Below, one piece after another: positions 35,102 to 64,000 of a stretch of DNA of 64,000 nt. This DNA comes from Allolobophora icterica (lineage: Eukaryota > Annelida > Clitellata > Crassiclitellata > Lumbricidae). The notes beneath the pieces were generated by a model. That model did not search any database and was not told the DNA's origin. It was given only the letters and a program-made list of their open reading frames with translations. The stretch's first letter is position 1. Each line of letters starts with the position of its first letter. Made by a program: the position numbers and the translations under genes. Where the stretch lies: the NCBI GenBank assembly GCA_963556255.1, contig OY744615.1, positions 21,482,696-21,546,695 on the forward strand. Direction: 5' to 3'.

Positions 35102-35576
35102 AGTTTACGATTAGATTACAACAGCACCAGGAGACGCTCGCTGCAGATGACGTATGAGACTAGAAATGGAATTCCATCATCTGGTTGAACGCATAGTTTG
35201 TAAGTTTACTTACAAAACCAAATGAGTCGGAGATGGTTAGACGCAAAGTGCCGTGGATACTTAAAACATAATCATGCTATTGAGAGGCCCCTACTCCGCC
35301 CCAAGGTAGAATGTACAAGGTTTGGCTCTTATCAGTGGCATAAAACAGCTGTAGTTCCAAATATTTTGTCCCAGAGTCTTACGGCTCTATTTAAAAATAT
35401 TTGCTTAGCTGAAGGTTGGCAGCGCGATAACCGTATCAAGCTAGGCTAGCCTACATTGTATGTATACGTGCTAGACTTTGTTTTCGGATATACGTGGTCG
35501 ATCTAGAACCACGTGGACTAAACACACAGAAAACGATTTGTCATTTACGCATATCGGACTTCCCATGCTGTACGAA

Positions 35577-35920
35577 GGCCGATTAATTATAATCATGACT
35601 GTCAGATCCTTCTCGACAGCTATTCTCCACGTGTACGCCCTTGTGGCAGTGCCGTAGCGAGGGGTTTTCCAGTGGTGCCATGGAACAGGGCGCAACTCAA
35701 GAGGGGCGCAAATTTTGAGACGGAATGATTTAATTATTAAACTAATTACTTTATCTTGAAATATAATATCCATTTAAAATGAAACAAATGTAATAAAATT
35801 AAGTAACAGCAAATAAAAGTGTATATTGGGGTGGTGTGTGAAGGCCGATTATAATCATGACTCTCAGATCCTTCTCGATCGCTGTAGGCCTACTCAACGT
35901 GTACGCCCTAGTGCCTAGTG
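35577..35920. repeat. local duplication of an ~80-bp block
   Basis: AAGGCCGATTA...TAATCATGACT, TCAGATCCTTCTCGA and ACGTGTACGCCCT occur at 35577-35645 and again at 35842-35912. The second copy carries a TAGGCCTA (35885-35892) absent from the first. Confidence 0.8.
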
Positions 35921-36749
35921 GCCTACCTATAGTTCGACCGCAAGTCAGAACCATAGGCCTAAAATGACAAGAGAATGTAGCCAATTACTGCTTCAAGGAC
36001 AGTCTCGATTTCGATTTGTCGGAGTTCATTTGTAGTGTCATCGGTTGAAACTGCTTGACAGAAACATTTCAAACTGCTCAATGTTGTTTTAGATTCGACT
36101 AATTTTTCCGGTGTATTTGTATGGATCAAGTCTATAACGCAGATGTAGGCTTAAAAAACTGTCATGTCAAAGAAAACGTTAAATTGTTTCTAGACCGAAG
36201 GTTCATTTGTCTGTCGCTCACGAGTTGTTGCATTATTTAATGGATTACTTTCTAGCCAAGTTTCAGGTAAAAAGTCATTCTTGGAAACCGAACGAGGAAG
36301 GTGAACTCTAGCCGGTCATTATATGTCATCAACTATCACTCCTTTAATGCTGAGTCCGTTTTAAGTTAGATCAAAACAGAAACCGTGTATTTGCTAAATA
36401 ATGTCACTTCTCTGTCACTGTCTCTGTCACTGTCTCTGTGGTTCTGTCTACTGTTTCTATCTGTCTTTCTGTCGGGTCATGCGATGTAGGCCTAATTGAG
36501 ATCATCACTGACGTCATTTCCTCGAAATGTCGTTTCTGAATGGCCAAATCATTATTAAATTAGCTCGACTGTAACTGACTGCGTTTCCGAAAACTGTCGA
36601 TTGTATCTTGGTCACAATGAAGTACTGATAGGAAGCACTCAAGTCATCAGCGACTCGTCTAATAATTTACCTAAGATAATACGTCAACGTGTACTTTCCG
36701 CACTCGCGCGCGTGCATGCAGATGCGTGCGGGTGTAGGTGTGCGTTTAT

Positions 36750-37720
36750 GTGGTCAGAAAGATTGGAGTAGACATGAGCGATAGACGATTAGCATTTAAA
36801 AACGAGCGTGCACTAAAACTAATCCCTGTCATAGTTAGAGGGTTAATGAGTAACTTGTACGTGGACCAGCCAGTGGTAGTGAGAGCACAGGGCGTAAATT
36901 TACAACCTGGAAGAGAAGTTAGACCAAGGCTGTCCACTAAGGCCCGTGCTATTCAACTTCTATATAAAGATGTTGGTCACGGAAGCGCTGGAAAATGTGG
37001 ATGATGGAGTAAGGGCTGGGGAAAGTCCGATGAAGGCCATAAGATTATTTTGCAGATGATCAGGCAGTGGTAGCAGGCACTATTGATGGTGGGCTGGGGA
37101 ACATATAGATGCGCAAGGCGAAACATCGGAAGGATATGGTATGAGGAAAATAGAAAGAAAGCAAAGGTGATGAGATTGAGTAAATACGAAAGGAAAAAAA
37201 TGACTATAATTGTCATTGACGGTGCAGAATTGAGCAAGTCCTCCGGTTTTGTTATCTTGGAAGTTTAATAACATATGATTGCAGATGTCGTGCAGAGATT
37301 AAGAGAAGACTAGTAATGGGAAAGCATTTTGGAAGAGAGGAGAGCTTCTGAGAGGAGGACTGAATCTCGATCTAAAGAAAAGAATGGCGAAATGCCCACA
37401 TGGAGCGTGACACTATATGGATCGGGGACATGGACTAGTGGAAAGGCAGAAATGGAGAAGATGAAGGCATTTAAAATGTGGCTATGGAGATCAAGACCAG
37501 CTGGAGAGACTAAAAAGTGAGGTGCTGCAATTGGTGCAAGAGATTATGGGTCAATACAATAAAGAGGAGACAAATGAACCAGTCCAGGTCACACACCGTG
37601 TGGAAATTCGTTACCGAGGACAGCGTTCGAAGGAAGAAATCAATGGGCAAAGACCCTGGACGATTAAGAAATATGATGTTGGACGGGATGATGGGTAAAA
37701 GATATAGTCGAGGATATTAT
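36750..37720 (+). pseudogene. LINE reverse transcriptase pseudogene, copy 1
   Basis: Translated blocks across frames read IGVDMSDRRL, NLYVDQPVVVRA, TLYGSGTWTSGKAEMEKMKA and FKMWLWR, the order found in non-LTR retrotransposon reverse transcriptases. A small insertion relative to copy 2 shifts the frame just before the catalytic aspartate motif, and many stops follow. It is dead and lies inside the tandem duplication. Confidence 0.8.
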
Positions 37721-37859
37721 AGAAATTAAGAAAAGGCATAAAATAGAGAAGAATGGCATCGTAAATAGCTGTTATATCAGTGATCGATTCTTGGACTTGC
37801 CTGAGGACAGAACACTTACGAATATATATGCTAATATGCATAAATATTAGCGTAAATTT

Positions 37860-37860
<1 letters not shown>

Positions 37861-37898
<38 letters not shown>
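37861..37898. repeat. (AT)n tract
   Basis: Pure AT/TA dinucleotides. Confidence 0.95.
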
Positions 37899-37903
<5 letters not shown>

Positions 37904-38409
37904 TTACACACCCAATAAAGCTTATGCAAATAACTTAATATGCACGTTTATTAATGATTTTAGGTAAACAATATAATGAACATGATGCAGCATACACAGA
38001 GGCCTATACACCTATAGCAGCTATATTCGAAATTGTAATTTAAGATTTATATTGCACCACTTCAAAACCAAACTAATCAGGAACGCTCTCTGTGCTAGCC
38101 TATGTGATGCTAAATGTCACTATGTATGTATTTAAGTAAGTAAGTAAGTCATTTTATTGACAGAGCATCAACACCGTAAATCACAATATCACAATAACAG
38201 CAGTGAGTACAAATTTAATATCTTCCAGTAAATGATGCAAAAGTCAAAGGGTCAATCCAAAAGGGTGGAATTGACCCACTGAAGCTGTAATGGCCTTTTT
38301 TCTGGATAAAACGTTGGCATTATTAACAGTGCAGAAATGAAATGTACTGAATGAGTGCATAGTAAAAACTGTAATGAACTGACCATGATTGAGAGTGTAA
38401 GTCTGCAAA

Positions 38410-38585
38410 GTCTCTCTCTTTCTCTTTCTCTTTCACTCTCTCTCTCTTTCTCTCTCTCTCTCACTCTCTCACTACACATTATATTCATATGTGTATGGAC
38501 AGAGAGAGGGAGAGAAGGAGGAAGGGAGAGAGAGAGGAAGGGAAGAAGGGGAGAGAGAGGGAGGGAGGGAGGGAGGGAGGGAGAT
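38410..38585. repeat. CT run followed by GGGA run
   Basis: Pyrimidine repeat (about 38410-38470), then purine repeat (38500-38585). The same pair recurs, expanded and with an added GT run, at 41698-42115. Confidence 0.93.
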
Positions 38586-39264
38586 TAAGAGAATAGCTAT
38601 ATATATATATATATTTTCAATATATATATATTTATATTTGTATGGGTCAAGTATATATCACAGATGTAGAGTCAAAAACTGGGACGTAAAAGAAAACGCT
38701 AAATCGTTTCCAAAAGATCCATTTATCCATCAGTCACGAGTTGTTGCATTATTTAATGGATTACTTTCTAGCCAAGTTTCAGGTAAAAGGTCGTTTCTTG
38801 GAAACCGAACGGGGAAGGTGAACTCTAACTGGCCATTATGTCATCAACTATCACTCCTTTATTTAATGCTGAGTCCGTTTTAAGTTAAATCAAAACAGAA
38901 ACCGTGTATTTGCTAAATAATGTCACTTCTCTGTCACTGTCTCTGTCACTGTCTCTGTGGTTCTGTCTCCTGTCTCTACCGGTCTCTCTGCATGGTCTTG
39001 CGATGTAATTGAGATCATCACTGACGTCATTTTCTCGAAATGTCCTTTCTGAAAGCCAAATCATTATAAATTAATTGGACTGTAACTGACTGCATGGTCC
39101 TAAATTGTCGCGTGTCTTTTGATAATAAAGGAAGTACTAATAGGAAGCACTCAAGTCATCAGCGACTCTTCTAATGATTTACCTAAGATAACACGTCAAC
39201 GTGTAGCCTACTTTCCGCACTTGCGCGTGCATGCAGATGCGTGCGGGTGTAGGTGTGCGTTTCT

Positions 39265-40335
39265 GTGATCAGAAAGATTGGAGTAGACTTGAGCGATAGA
39301 CGATTAACATTTAACAACGAGCGTGCACTAAAACTAATCCCTGTCATAGTTAGAGGGTTGATGAGTAACTTGTACGTGGACCAGCCAGTGGTAGTGAGAG
39401 TATACGGAGAGTAAATTTACAAACTGGAAGAGAAGTTTGACAAGGCTGTCCAGTGTCCACTATCACCCTTGCTATTCAACTTCTACATAGGGCCTACAGA
39501 TGTTGGTCACGGAAGCGCTGGAAAATGTGGATGATGGAGCAAGGGTTGGGGAAAGTCCGATGAAGGCCATAAGATTTGCAGATGATCAGGCAATGGTAGC
39601 AGGCACTATTGATGGTGGGCTGGAGAGTAGAATAGATGCGCAGGGCGAAACATCGGAAGGATATGGTGTGAGGATAAATAGAAAGAAAGCAAAGGTGATG
39701 AGATTGAGTAAATACGACAGAAAAATAATGACTGACGCGTCATAATTGTCACTGACGGTGCAGAATTGAGCAAGTCCTCCGGTTTTGTTATCTTGGAAGT
39801 TTAATAACATATGATTGCAGATGCCGTGCAGAGATTAAGAGAAGACTAGTAATGGGAAAGAAAGCATTCTGGAAGTGAGGAGAGCTTCTCAGGACTGAAG
39901 ACTTCTGAAGACTGAATCTCGATCTAAAGAAAGAATGGCGAAAAGCCCCGCATGGAGCGTGGCACTAAATGGATAGGGGACATGAACTAGTGGAAAGGCA
40001 GAAATAAAGAAGATGAAGGCATTTAAAATGTGGCTATGGAAACGACTGGTCAAGACCAGCTGAAGGGACTATAAATCGAGGTGCTAAAATTAGTGCAAGA
40101 GATCATGGATCAGTGCAAGAGATCAATACAATAAAGAGAAGACAAATGAACTGGATTGGTCACACATTGTGTGTAAATTAGGTAGGTCTATACCGAGGAC
40201 AGCGTTCGAAGGAAGAATTCAATGAGAAAAGACCATGGAAGATTAGGAAATATAAGCTAGTGTTGGACTGGATGATGGATAAAAGAAAATAGGCGAGGAT
40301 AAAGAAATTAAGGAAAAGGCACAAAATAGAGAAGA
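39265..40335 (+). pseudogene. LINE reverse transcriptase pseudogene, copy 2
   Basis: An open stretch (39500-39745) contains EALENVDDGARVGESPMKA, RFADDQAMVAG and RINRKKAKVMRLSKY. FADD (from 39575) is the reverse transcriptase catalytic motif. Flanking blocks are broken by stops and shifts. It is the paired copy of 36750-37720. Confidence 0.85.
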
Positions 40336-40470
40336 ATGGCATCGTAAATAGCTGCTATATCCGTTATCGATTCTTGGCCTTGCTTGAGGACAGAACACTT
40401 AAGAATATATGCTAATATTTATGCATATTAGCGTAAATTCCGATATATATATAATTATATAAACACACAC

Positions 40471-41180
40471 TCTGGCGTAAAATTGTCCAAACTACTGGGG
40501 GGGGGGGGGCATGAGGTCTGGATCAGAGGTGCAAAACCCAAGTTTTTTCAAGATGAATAGTTTTTGTTATGTTTTTTTATTGTTTTCTTTTGTTTTTATG
40601 GTTTTGGTTGTTTTGCTTATTTGTTTTTAAGATTTTCGGATTTTGGATAATAAAAATCGTGAAAATGGCATGAACAAGAGCTCCAACTCAGTTGAATTCA
40701 GTTGAGATTCCCGAAAATAAAAAAAAATCATTAAATCAATGTTATTAAAATAACTTCTACAAGAATAAGAAATTTATTTTAAAAAACAAAAAAGTTTTTA
40801 TGGTTTTCTTTTTCTTGTGTTTTTTCAACCAAAACCCGAAAAAAATAGCTTTTTCACCTCTGGTCTGGACAATCAGCGAGTCTCAGATGCTTCCGGTGTT
40901 ACGTATTAATGCGTATGAAATGGGTGCGTTTTGTTTACATGTAGGCCTAAATTTGTTTCATATTGAAGATAAAAATAATAATTGTTTTCATTATGAATTT
41001 CTGATAGTATTTGAGTTCTGTGTCTCTGGTTTTCCGTTTCTGAAGAAATTGTTCTATATTGAAACATAATATTTTAATATTTGAAGAAATTCTCCTCTCC
41101 ATTATTGGGGGGCATTGCCCCTCCTCCTCAATTATTGGGGGGGGACATGCCCCGGCTGCCCCCCAGAGTCTACGCCTATG
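40471..41180. mobile_element. composite MITE insertion present only in duplication unit 2
   Basis: Begins near CACTCTGGCGTAAAATTG and ends CAGAGTCTACGCCTATG, like the MITE at 26541. Flanks TAAACACA/TATACACA look like an 8-bp duplication with one mismatch. Unit 1 runs straight across this point, which supports an insertion. Confidence 0.75.
40524..40862. mobile_element. 339-bp hAT MITE nested in the composite
   Basis: Ends CAGAGGTGCAAAA and TTTTTCACCTCTG; 8-bp duplication GTCTGGAT/GTCTGGAC with one mismatch (40516-40523, 40863-40870). Confidence 0.82.
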
Positions 41181-41697
41181 TATACACACACATCTATCAA
41201 AGCTTATGCAAACAACTTAATAGCCTATGCACGCTTAATAATGATTTTAAGTAAACAACATAATGATCGCGATGCAGCATAGGCCTACAGATGCATATAG
41301 CAGCTATATTCGTAATTGTAATTTAAGATTTATATAGCACCACTTCAAAACCAAACTAATCAGGAACGCTCTCTGTGCTAGCCTATGTGATGCTAAATGT
41401 CACTATGTATGTATTTAAGTAAGTAAGTAAGTAAGTCATTTTATTGACAGAGCATCAACACCGTAAATCACAATATCACAATAACAGCAGTGAGTACAAA
41501 TTCATTATCTTCCAGTAAATGATGCAAAAGTCAAAGGGTCAATCCAAAAGGGTGGAATTGACCCACTGAGGCTGGATTGGCCCCTTTTCTGGATAAAACG
41601 TTGGCATTATTAACAGTGCAGAAATGAAATGTACTGAATGAGTGCATAGTAAAAACTGTAATGAACTGACCATGATTGAGAGTGTAAGTCTGCAAAG

Positions 41698-41901
<204 letters not shown>

Positions 41902-41930
41902 ACACACACACGCGCGCGCGCACCTACACA

Positions 41931-42048
<118 letters not shown>

Positions 42049-42163
42049 TGGAGAGAAAGAATGGGAGGAAGGGAGAGAGAGGAGGGAGGAAGGGAGGGAG
42101 GGAGGGAGGGAGAGTAAGAGAAGAATAGCTATATATATAGGGCCTATATATTTATTCAATATA

Positions 42164-42366
42164 TTTGTATGGGTCAAGTCTATATCACAGATGTAGAGTC
42201 AAAAACTGTGACGTAAAATAAAACGCTAAATTGTTTCTAAAAGGTCCATTTATCTATCAGTCACGAGTTGTTCCATTACTCTATGGATTACTTTCTAAAA
42301 ATTCTAGCCAAGTTTCATGTAAAAGGTCATTCTTGGAAACCGAACGAGGGAAGTGAACTCTAATTA
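42164..42366. repeat. tandem duplication unit 3, truncated
   Basis: Repeats the first ~200 bases of units 1 and 2 (TATGGGTCAAGTCTATATCA...), then ends. Confidence 0.88.
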
Positions 42367-42929
42367 GTTTATTTACTGTTAATTGGTATATATAGAGCCA
42401 TATATATATACATACACAAATTACACATATAATATATATAGTGCGGCAAGTGACTATATGCTATCGTTTATTCAACGCCATTCAATCGGATTGGTCGTTG
42501 AGCAGGAAGGATTTTCTCGAGGTAATCTTACTGTTTGCACATTTTTACTCCCGTGTTACCGTAGAAGGAAGTTAACTGGTTGTATACATTTGAACAGAAT
42601 TATATAAGAGAGTTTACAGAAGCTCAAATGGAACCAGTCGACGCTTAGACTGGTATAAGCGCAATATTAAAGCCTAAGTAACGGATTTAGCATTATTCTG
42701 TTGAAACACCGACTTCAGAGGCCTATTGTTTTCAGTTATAGTAGTCCATTGGCTTATGTAAGGGAACACAAATTTTGGGTAGAATCTTGGCAATGATGTT
42801 TAAATTAAAGATATGATAGTTCTGAAGCAGAAAAATGATGTTGCCAATTTTTCTTTCATGGTTTAGGCCCCATAGCGGACGTTTAAGCATGACGTCATAT
42901 CCTCACTTAAAAAACTGCCTATTAGTCAG

Positions 42930-44240
42930 TCAGCTTGGTGTTAAAATTGATAAATTGATGTTGGAAGCAGGAAATTTGGCACATGGTAACAATATACGAT
43001 GAAGAAAAATTTTAGCTATATAGGGCCACCGCAGATTTGCCTTCTGGCCACAGTGGCAGCCATTTTCCAAGATGGCCGACCGAAAATAGAGATTTTTCAA
43101 TATCTCAGCTTCTAGTTCACTTAGAATCGTAATCTTGGTGTCTTACTTACTTAGACTTAGACTTAGTTCCTCCTGTTCCGATCGGAGCATTGGTCGACAA
43201 GTCCTCGCCATTCCACGCGGTCACCAGCAGCATCCTCCGCATCATCCCAGCCCAATCCCATCCTCTCAAGATCTTCTCTAAAAGTTCGTCTCCAGGTTTT
43301 TCTCGGCCTGCCCCTTTTCCGTCTTCCACCCTCCGGCACCCAGTCCATCGCCATCCTCGCAATTCTCTCCCTCGGTAATCTGAGTATGTGTCCCGCCAAC
43401 CTTCCTCTTCTTCCCGCAATGATATGCTCGAGGTCCTGCGATCCCGCCATTAATCTTGGTGTCTAAACACACATATTTATGGGCAAGGATTTCAATAGAA
43501 CTAATTGCAATCACTTACCTATAATAGAAAAGCTAATTGTGGTAGCCGTCTTGAAGTTAAGGTGACCTGAAAGGGGCAGTCCGGTGCAAAATATGAACCA
43601 GTTGCTCATAAACTGATAGAAGCATGAAATTTGGTACATAGTATGAACATGACCTAAGGGAATGTTGTAGCTATAGGGCCATCGCAGATTTGCCTTCTGG
43701 CCACAGTGGCAGCCATTTTCCAAAATGGCCGACCGAAAAGAGATTTTTCAATATCTCAGCTTCTAGTTCACTTAGAATCGTAATCTTGGTATCTAAACAT
43801 ACATATTTATTGGCAAGGATTTCAATAGAACTAATTGCAATCACTTACCTATAATAGAAAAGCTAATTGTGGTAGGCATCTTGAAGTTAAGGTGACCTGA
43901 AAGGGGCAGTCCGGTGCAATATATGAACCAACTGCTCATTAACTGATACAAGCATCAAATGTGGTACATTGTATGAACATGTCCTAAGGGAATTTTGTAG
44001 CTATAGGGCCATCGCAGATTTGCCCTCTGGCCTCGCGGGCAGCCATTTTCAAAGATGGCCGACCAAAAATAAAGATTTTTCAATATCTCAGCTTCTAGTG
44101 CACTTTGAATCGTGACCTTGATGTCTAAACATACATATTTAGGGGCAAGGTTTCCAATAGAACTAATTGCAATTACTTACCTACAATAGAAAAACTAATT
44201 GTGGTAGCCATCTTGAAGTTAAGGTGACCTTAAAATTATT
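42930..44240. repeat. three tandem copies of a ~331-bp unit, first one split by a LINE
   Basis: Each copy holds AGATTTGCC(T/C)TCTGGCC, GCAGCCATTTTC, AGATTTTTCAATATCTCAGC, ATAGAACTAATTGCAAT and CTTGAAGTTAAGGTGACC. The shared AGATTTTTCAAT lies about 331 bp apart in copies 2 and 3 (43741, 44072). Copy 1 is interrupted at 43144-43450. Confidence 0.9.
43144..43450 (-). mobile_element. 5'-truncated LINE insertion, 307 bp
   Basis: Exact 14-bp target duplication TAATCTTGGTGTCT (43130-43143, 43451-43464). The minus-strand frame (43163-43450) reads RGRLAGHILRLPRERIARMA, RKRGRPRKTWRRTF and later DRVEWRGLVDQC, the standard C-terminus of many invertebrate LINE polymerases, where GHILRM, GRPRKTW and DR-W blocks follow one another. 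The 3' end carries CTAAGT repeats. Retroposition by target-primed reverse transcription explains both the truncation and the 14-bp duplication. Confidence 0.92.
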
Positions 44241-44917
44241 ATTATAATTTTGGTTGTTAAGCATACAGTAGGCCTAGTTTGGGCAAGGATTGCTAGGGAA
44301 CTAACCATTTCTGAAAATTGTTGTTGTGTTTATGTTCATGTGGAAATAAACAACTTATGGTAGGCCTATATCAGCAATTCAGCATGTTACTAATGTTCTC
44401 GTAAATGTACATTGAACAATATTACAGCTAGTCCACATTTCGGAACCAGAGTCCAGACAAAGTACTACCCACAGAGTTATATAGCATCGTTCACGTCATT
44501 CACGGCCACATAGGCCTGTACACAGACATAGCCCAGGGTCTATTAAATGACACCATTTTGAGATTTGAAAGAGGATTACAGTGATTGTGTTATCCGATTC
44601 TTCTAAACCTGGTGAAGTGGTAATGCCAGCTGGGCCAGGGATTTGAATATTGCCAATTCGTGACCGTTGGTGTTGCCTTAAGACTTATGAAAACAACCGA
44701 TTTGACTTGACGCAGGACTTGTGAACAGGCTGGTGCCCTGATCTTAACATAGAGTAGCGCTTTAGAAATTTAGAGTTTACGATCATGATTCAGAGGAAAT
44801 GTTTGCCGCTGTCTTTTGAATTTAGGCTACTGCTGCAGCGATTGAAGGAGAATCGTTACTGATTGCGGCGCTTACAGATCTCGTTTTATCAGTTTATCTT
44901 AACTTAATTTGTTGCAG
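44241..44917. other. upstream region of the cytokine receptor gene
   Basis: No gene recognised. It contains two TAGGCCTA copies (44269, 44361). GTTGCAG at 44911-44917 would serve as the acceptor of a 5' UTR intron, with the exon then starting at 44918; no core promoter could be identified. Confidence 0.35.
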
Positions 44918-44981
44918 ATGATGCCGGGATACAAGTCTTCGCGGGATGAACTAAATCCTTCGTCATAACAACGGAACGAAG

Positions 44982-63002
<18,021 letters not shown>

Positions 63003-63126
63003 GTTAGACGAGCTACGCGGGATAGAAAACAATATGTCACAATTTACAACCACGTCTTCAGTTTTAACCCAATCCACTTCTGTTTCCGCAGTTGTTTCCT
63101 CATTCTATCACCATCCAGGCAACCTT

Positions 63127-64000
63127 AGCCCCATCCCCTTTCAATATATCCCCGAATGATAGATTTCATCTCCGCACTGTATCTGCATCCACAGGCGTCA
63201 ATTTGTATTGTGACTGTAGTGACTAGTTACCACAGCTTTTAAAAGTGATGGTGACAGTCGACACCACTTTTGGTCCTGTGCTGAAATATTTTCTTCCCTT
63301 TCTCTTATCTGTCAAAATAAATGGCCGTTCTGTGTCATCGTTGTCACATTATCTATTCTGTCCAAGAAAGGATCAGGATGGGTCGCTTCCTTAAGATATT
63401 TGACACTGTAGATCTAAAGCTCTGTCTCTGACTTCGACTCTCCATCTTCCTCAATCCCCGGATGAGCAACGTCCTGATAATGGATTTTTCTCAGAACAGG
63501 GTTCTTTTCTTTATCGACAATAGTTGTTCCCTTCTTGTGTATCTTGTCGACACCTCGTAATTTTGAAACTAGCGCCATTCATTAGAGACTCCATTGTTTC
63601 TCATAATTCCTGGGTCAGGAAAGTTCTTGAACAAGTCTACGCGTCTTTGCGCCCTAGGCACGTATAGATCTGTAGAGCAACACGTCTTTTCCATTATATA
63701 GTGTATATCATATAGCATATATGTATTATGTATGACAGTTATATCCTACATATTATAAATAATATATAATGTGGTATATCACATATAATATATTGTGTTT
63801 TTGTATTTAATATAATATACATTCAAATTATTAATTGCACTTTGTTATGGAAAGTATTTAAAATAGCAGTGCGTGTATGAAGTTCCCCAAAACCTGATAA
63901 ACTGTGAAACTGTTGAAAATGCCTTCATGAATTCTGTTATAAGAAACTAGGTGACCATGTTAGCGGGACTTCTGGTCTCACTTTTGAATGCCTACTAATA
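63127..64000 (+). other. window end, presumably receptor intron
   Basis: No exon recognised. Very AT-rich from 63690. A stretch near 63230-63290 is partly inverse to 53140-53185. Confidence 0.4.

Larger units (their letters stand above)
36113..38635. repeat. tandem duplication unit 1
   Basis: Begins TATTTGTATGGATCAAG and contains the RT pseudogene, an AT tract, a CT run and a GGGA run. The same order recurs in unit 2 (38636-42163) and the start of a unit 3 (42164-42366). Confidence 0.92.

Noticed and set aside
44918..44968. ATG at 44918 as the receptor start
   Set aside because: It ends in a stop after 16 codons and is out of frame with the signal peptide; kept only as a possible upstream frame.

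Overview
The window is nuclear DNA from an animal, most likely a marine invertebrate. It has spliced genes with GT-AG introns, no operons, tRNA-derived SINEs, LINE fragments, very many short hAT-type transposons and long microsatellites. The species cannot be named from the sequence. Only two host genes can be supported, both on the + strand and both cut by a window edge.

1-17,900: the 3' part of the gene for the beta subunit of the clathrin adaptors AP-1/AP-2. Seventeen exons (251-16618) join in perfect phase and encode trunk, hinge with a clathrin box, and ear; about 93 N-terminal residues lie upstream. Its introns hold a 3.2-kb palindromic foldback element, a hAT MITE, a piggyBac-type MITE nested in another hAT element, and a SINE.

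17,900-44,900: about 27 kb without a supported host gene. It is a patchwork of DNA transposons, many delimited by exact 8-bp target-site duplications. It also holds a 3-kb hAT element with a decayed transposase end and eight copies of a 14-mer, a 2.5-kb element with 4-bp duplications, a 2.5-3.5-kb tandem duplication carrying dead reverse transcriptase copies, a 331-bp tandem triplication split by a LINE fragment, and microsatellites.

44,982-64,000: the 5' part of a class I cytokine receptor of the gp130/LIFR/Domeless type. Eleven exons in consistent phase give a signal peptide, an Ig-like domain, a cytokine-binding module ending in WSKWS, and further fibronectin III domains. The transmembrane and cytoplasmic parts lie beyond the window. 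One intron appears to be GC-AG.

The most unusual signal is the palindromic octamer TAGGCCTA. I count 21 exact copies by eye, where chance predicts about one, and all lie after 19.4 kb. Comparing duplicated segments and the two arms of a hairpin shows that it, or close variants, arises where the sister copy has a bare TA. This suggests recurrent micro-insertions or transposon footprints.
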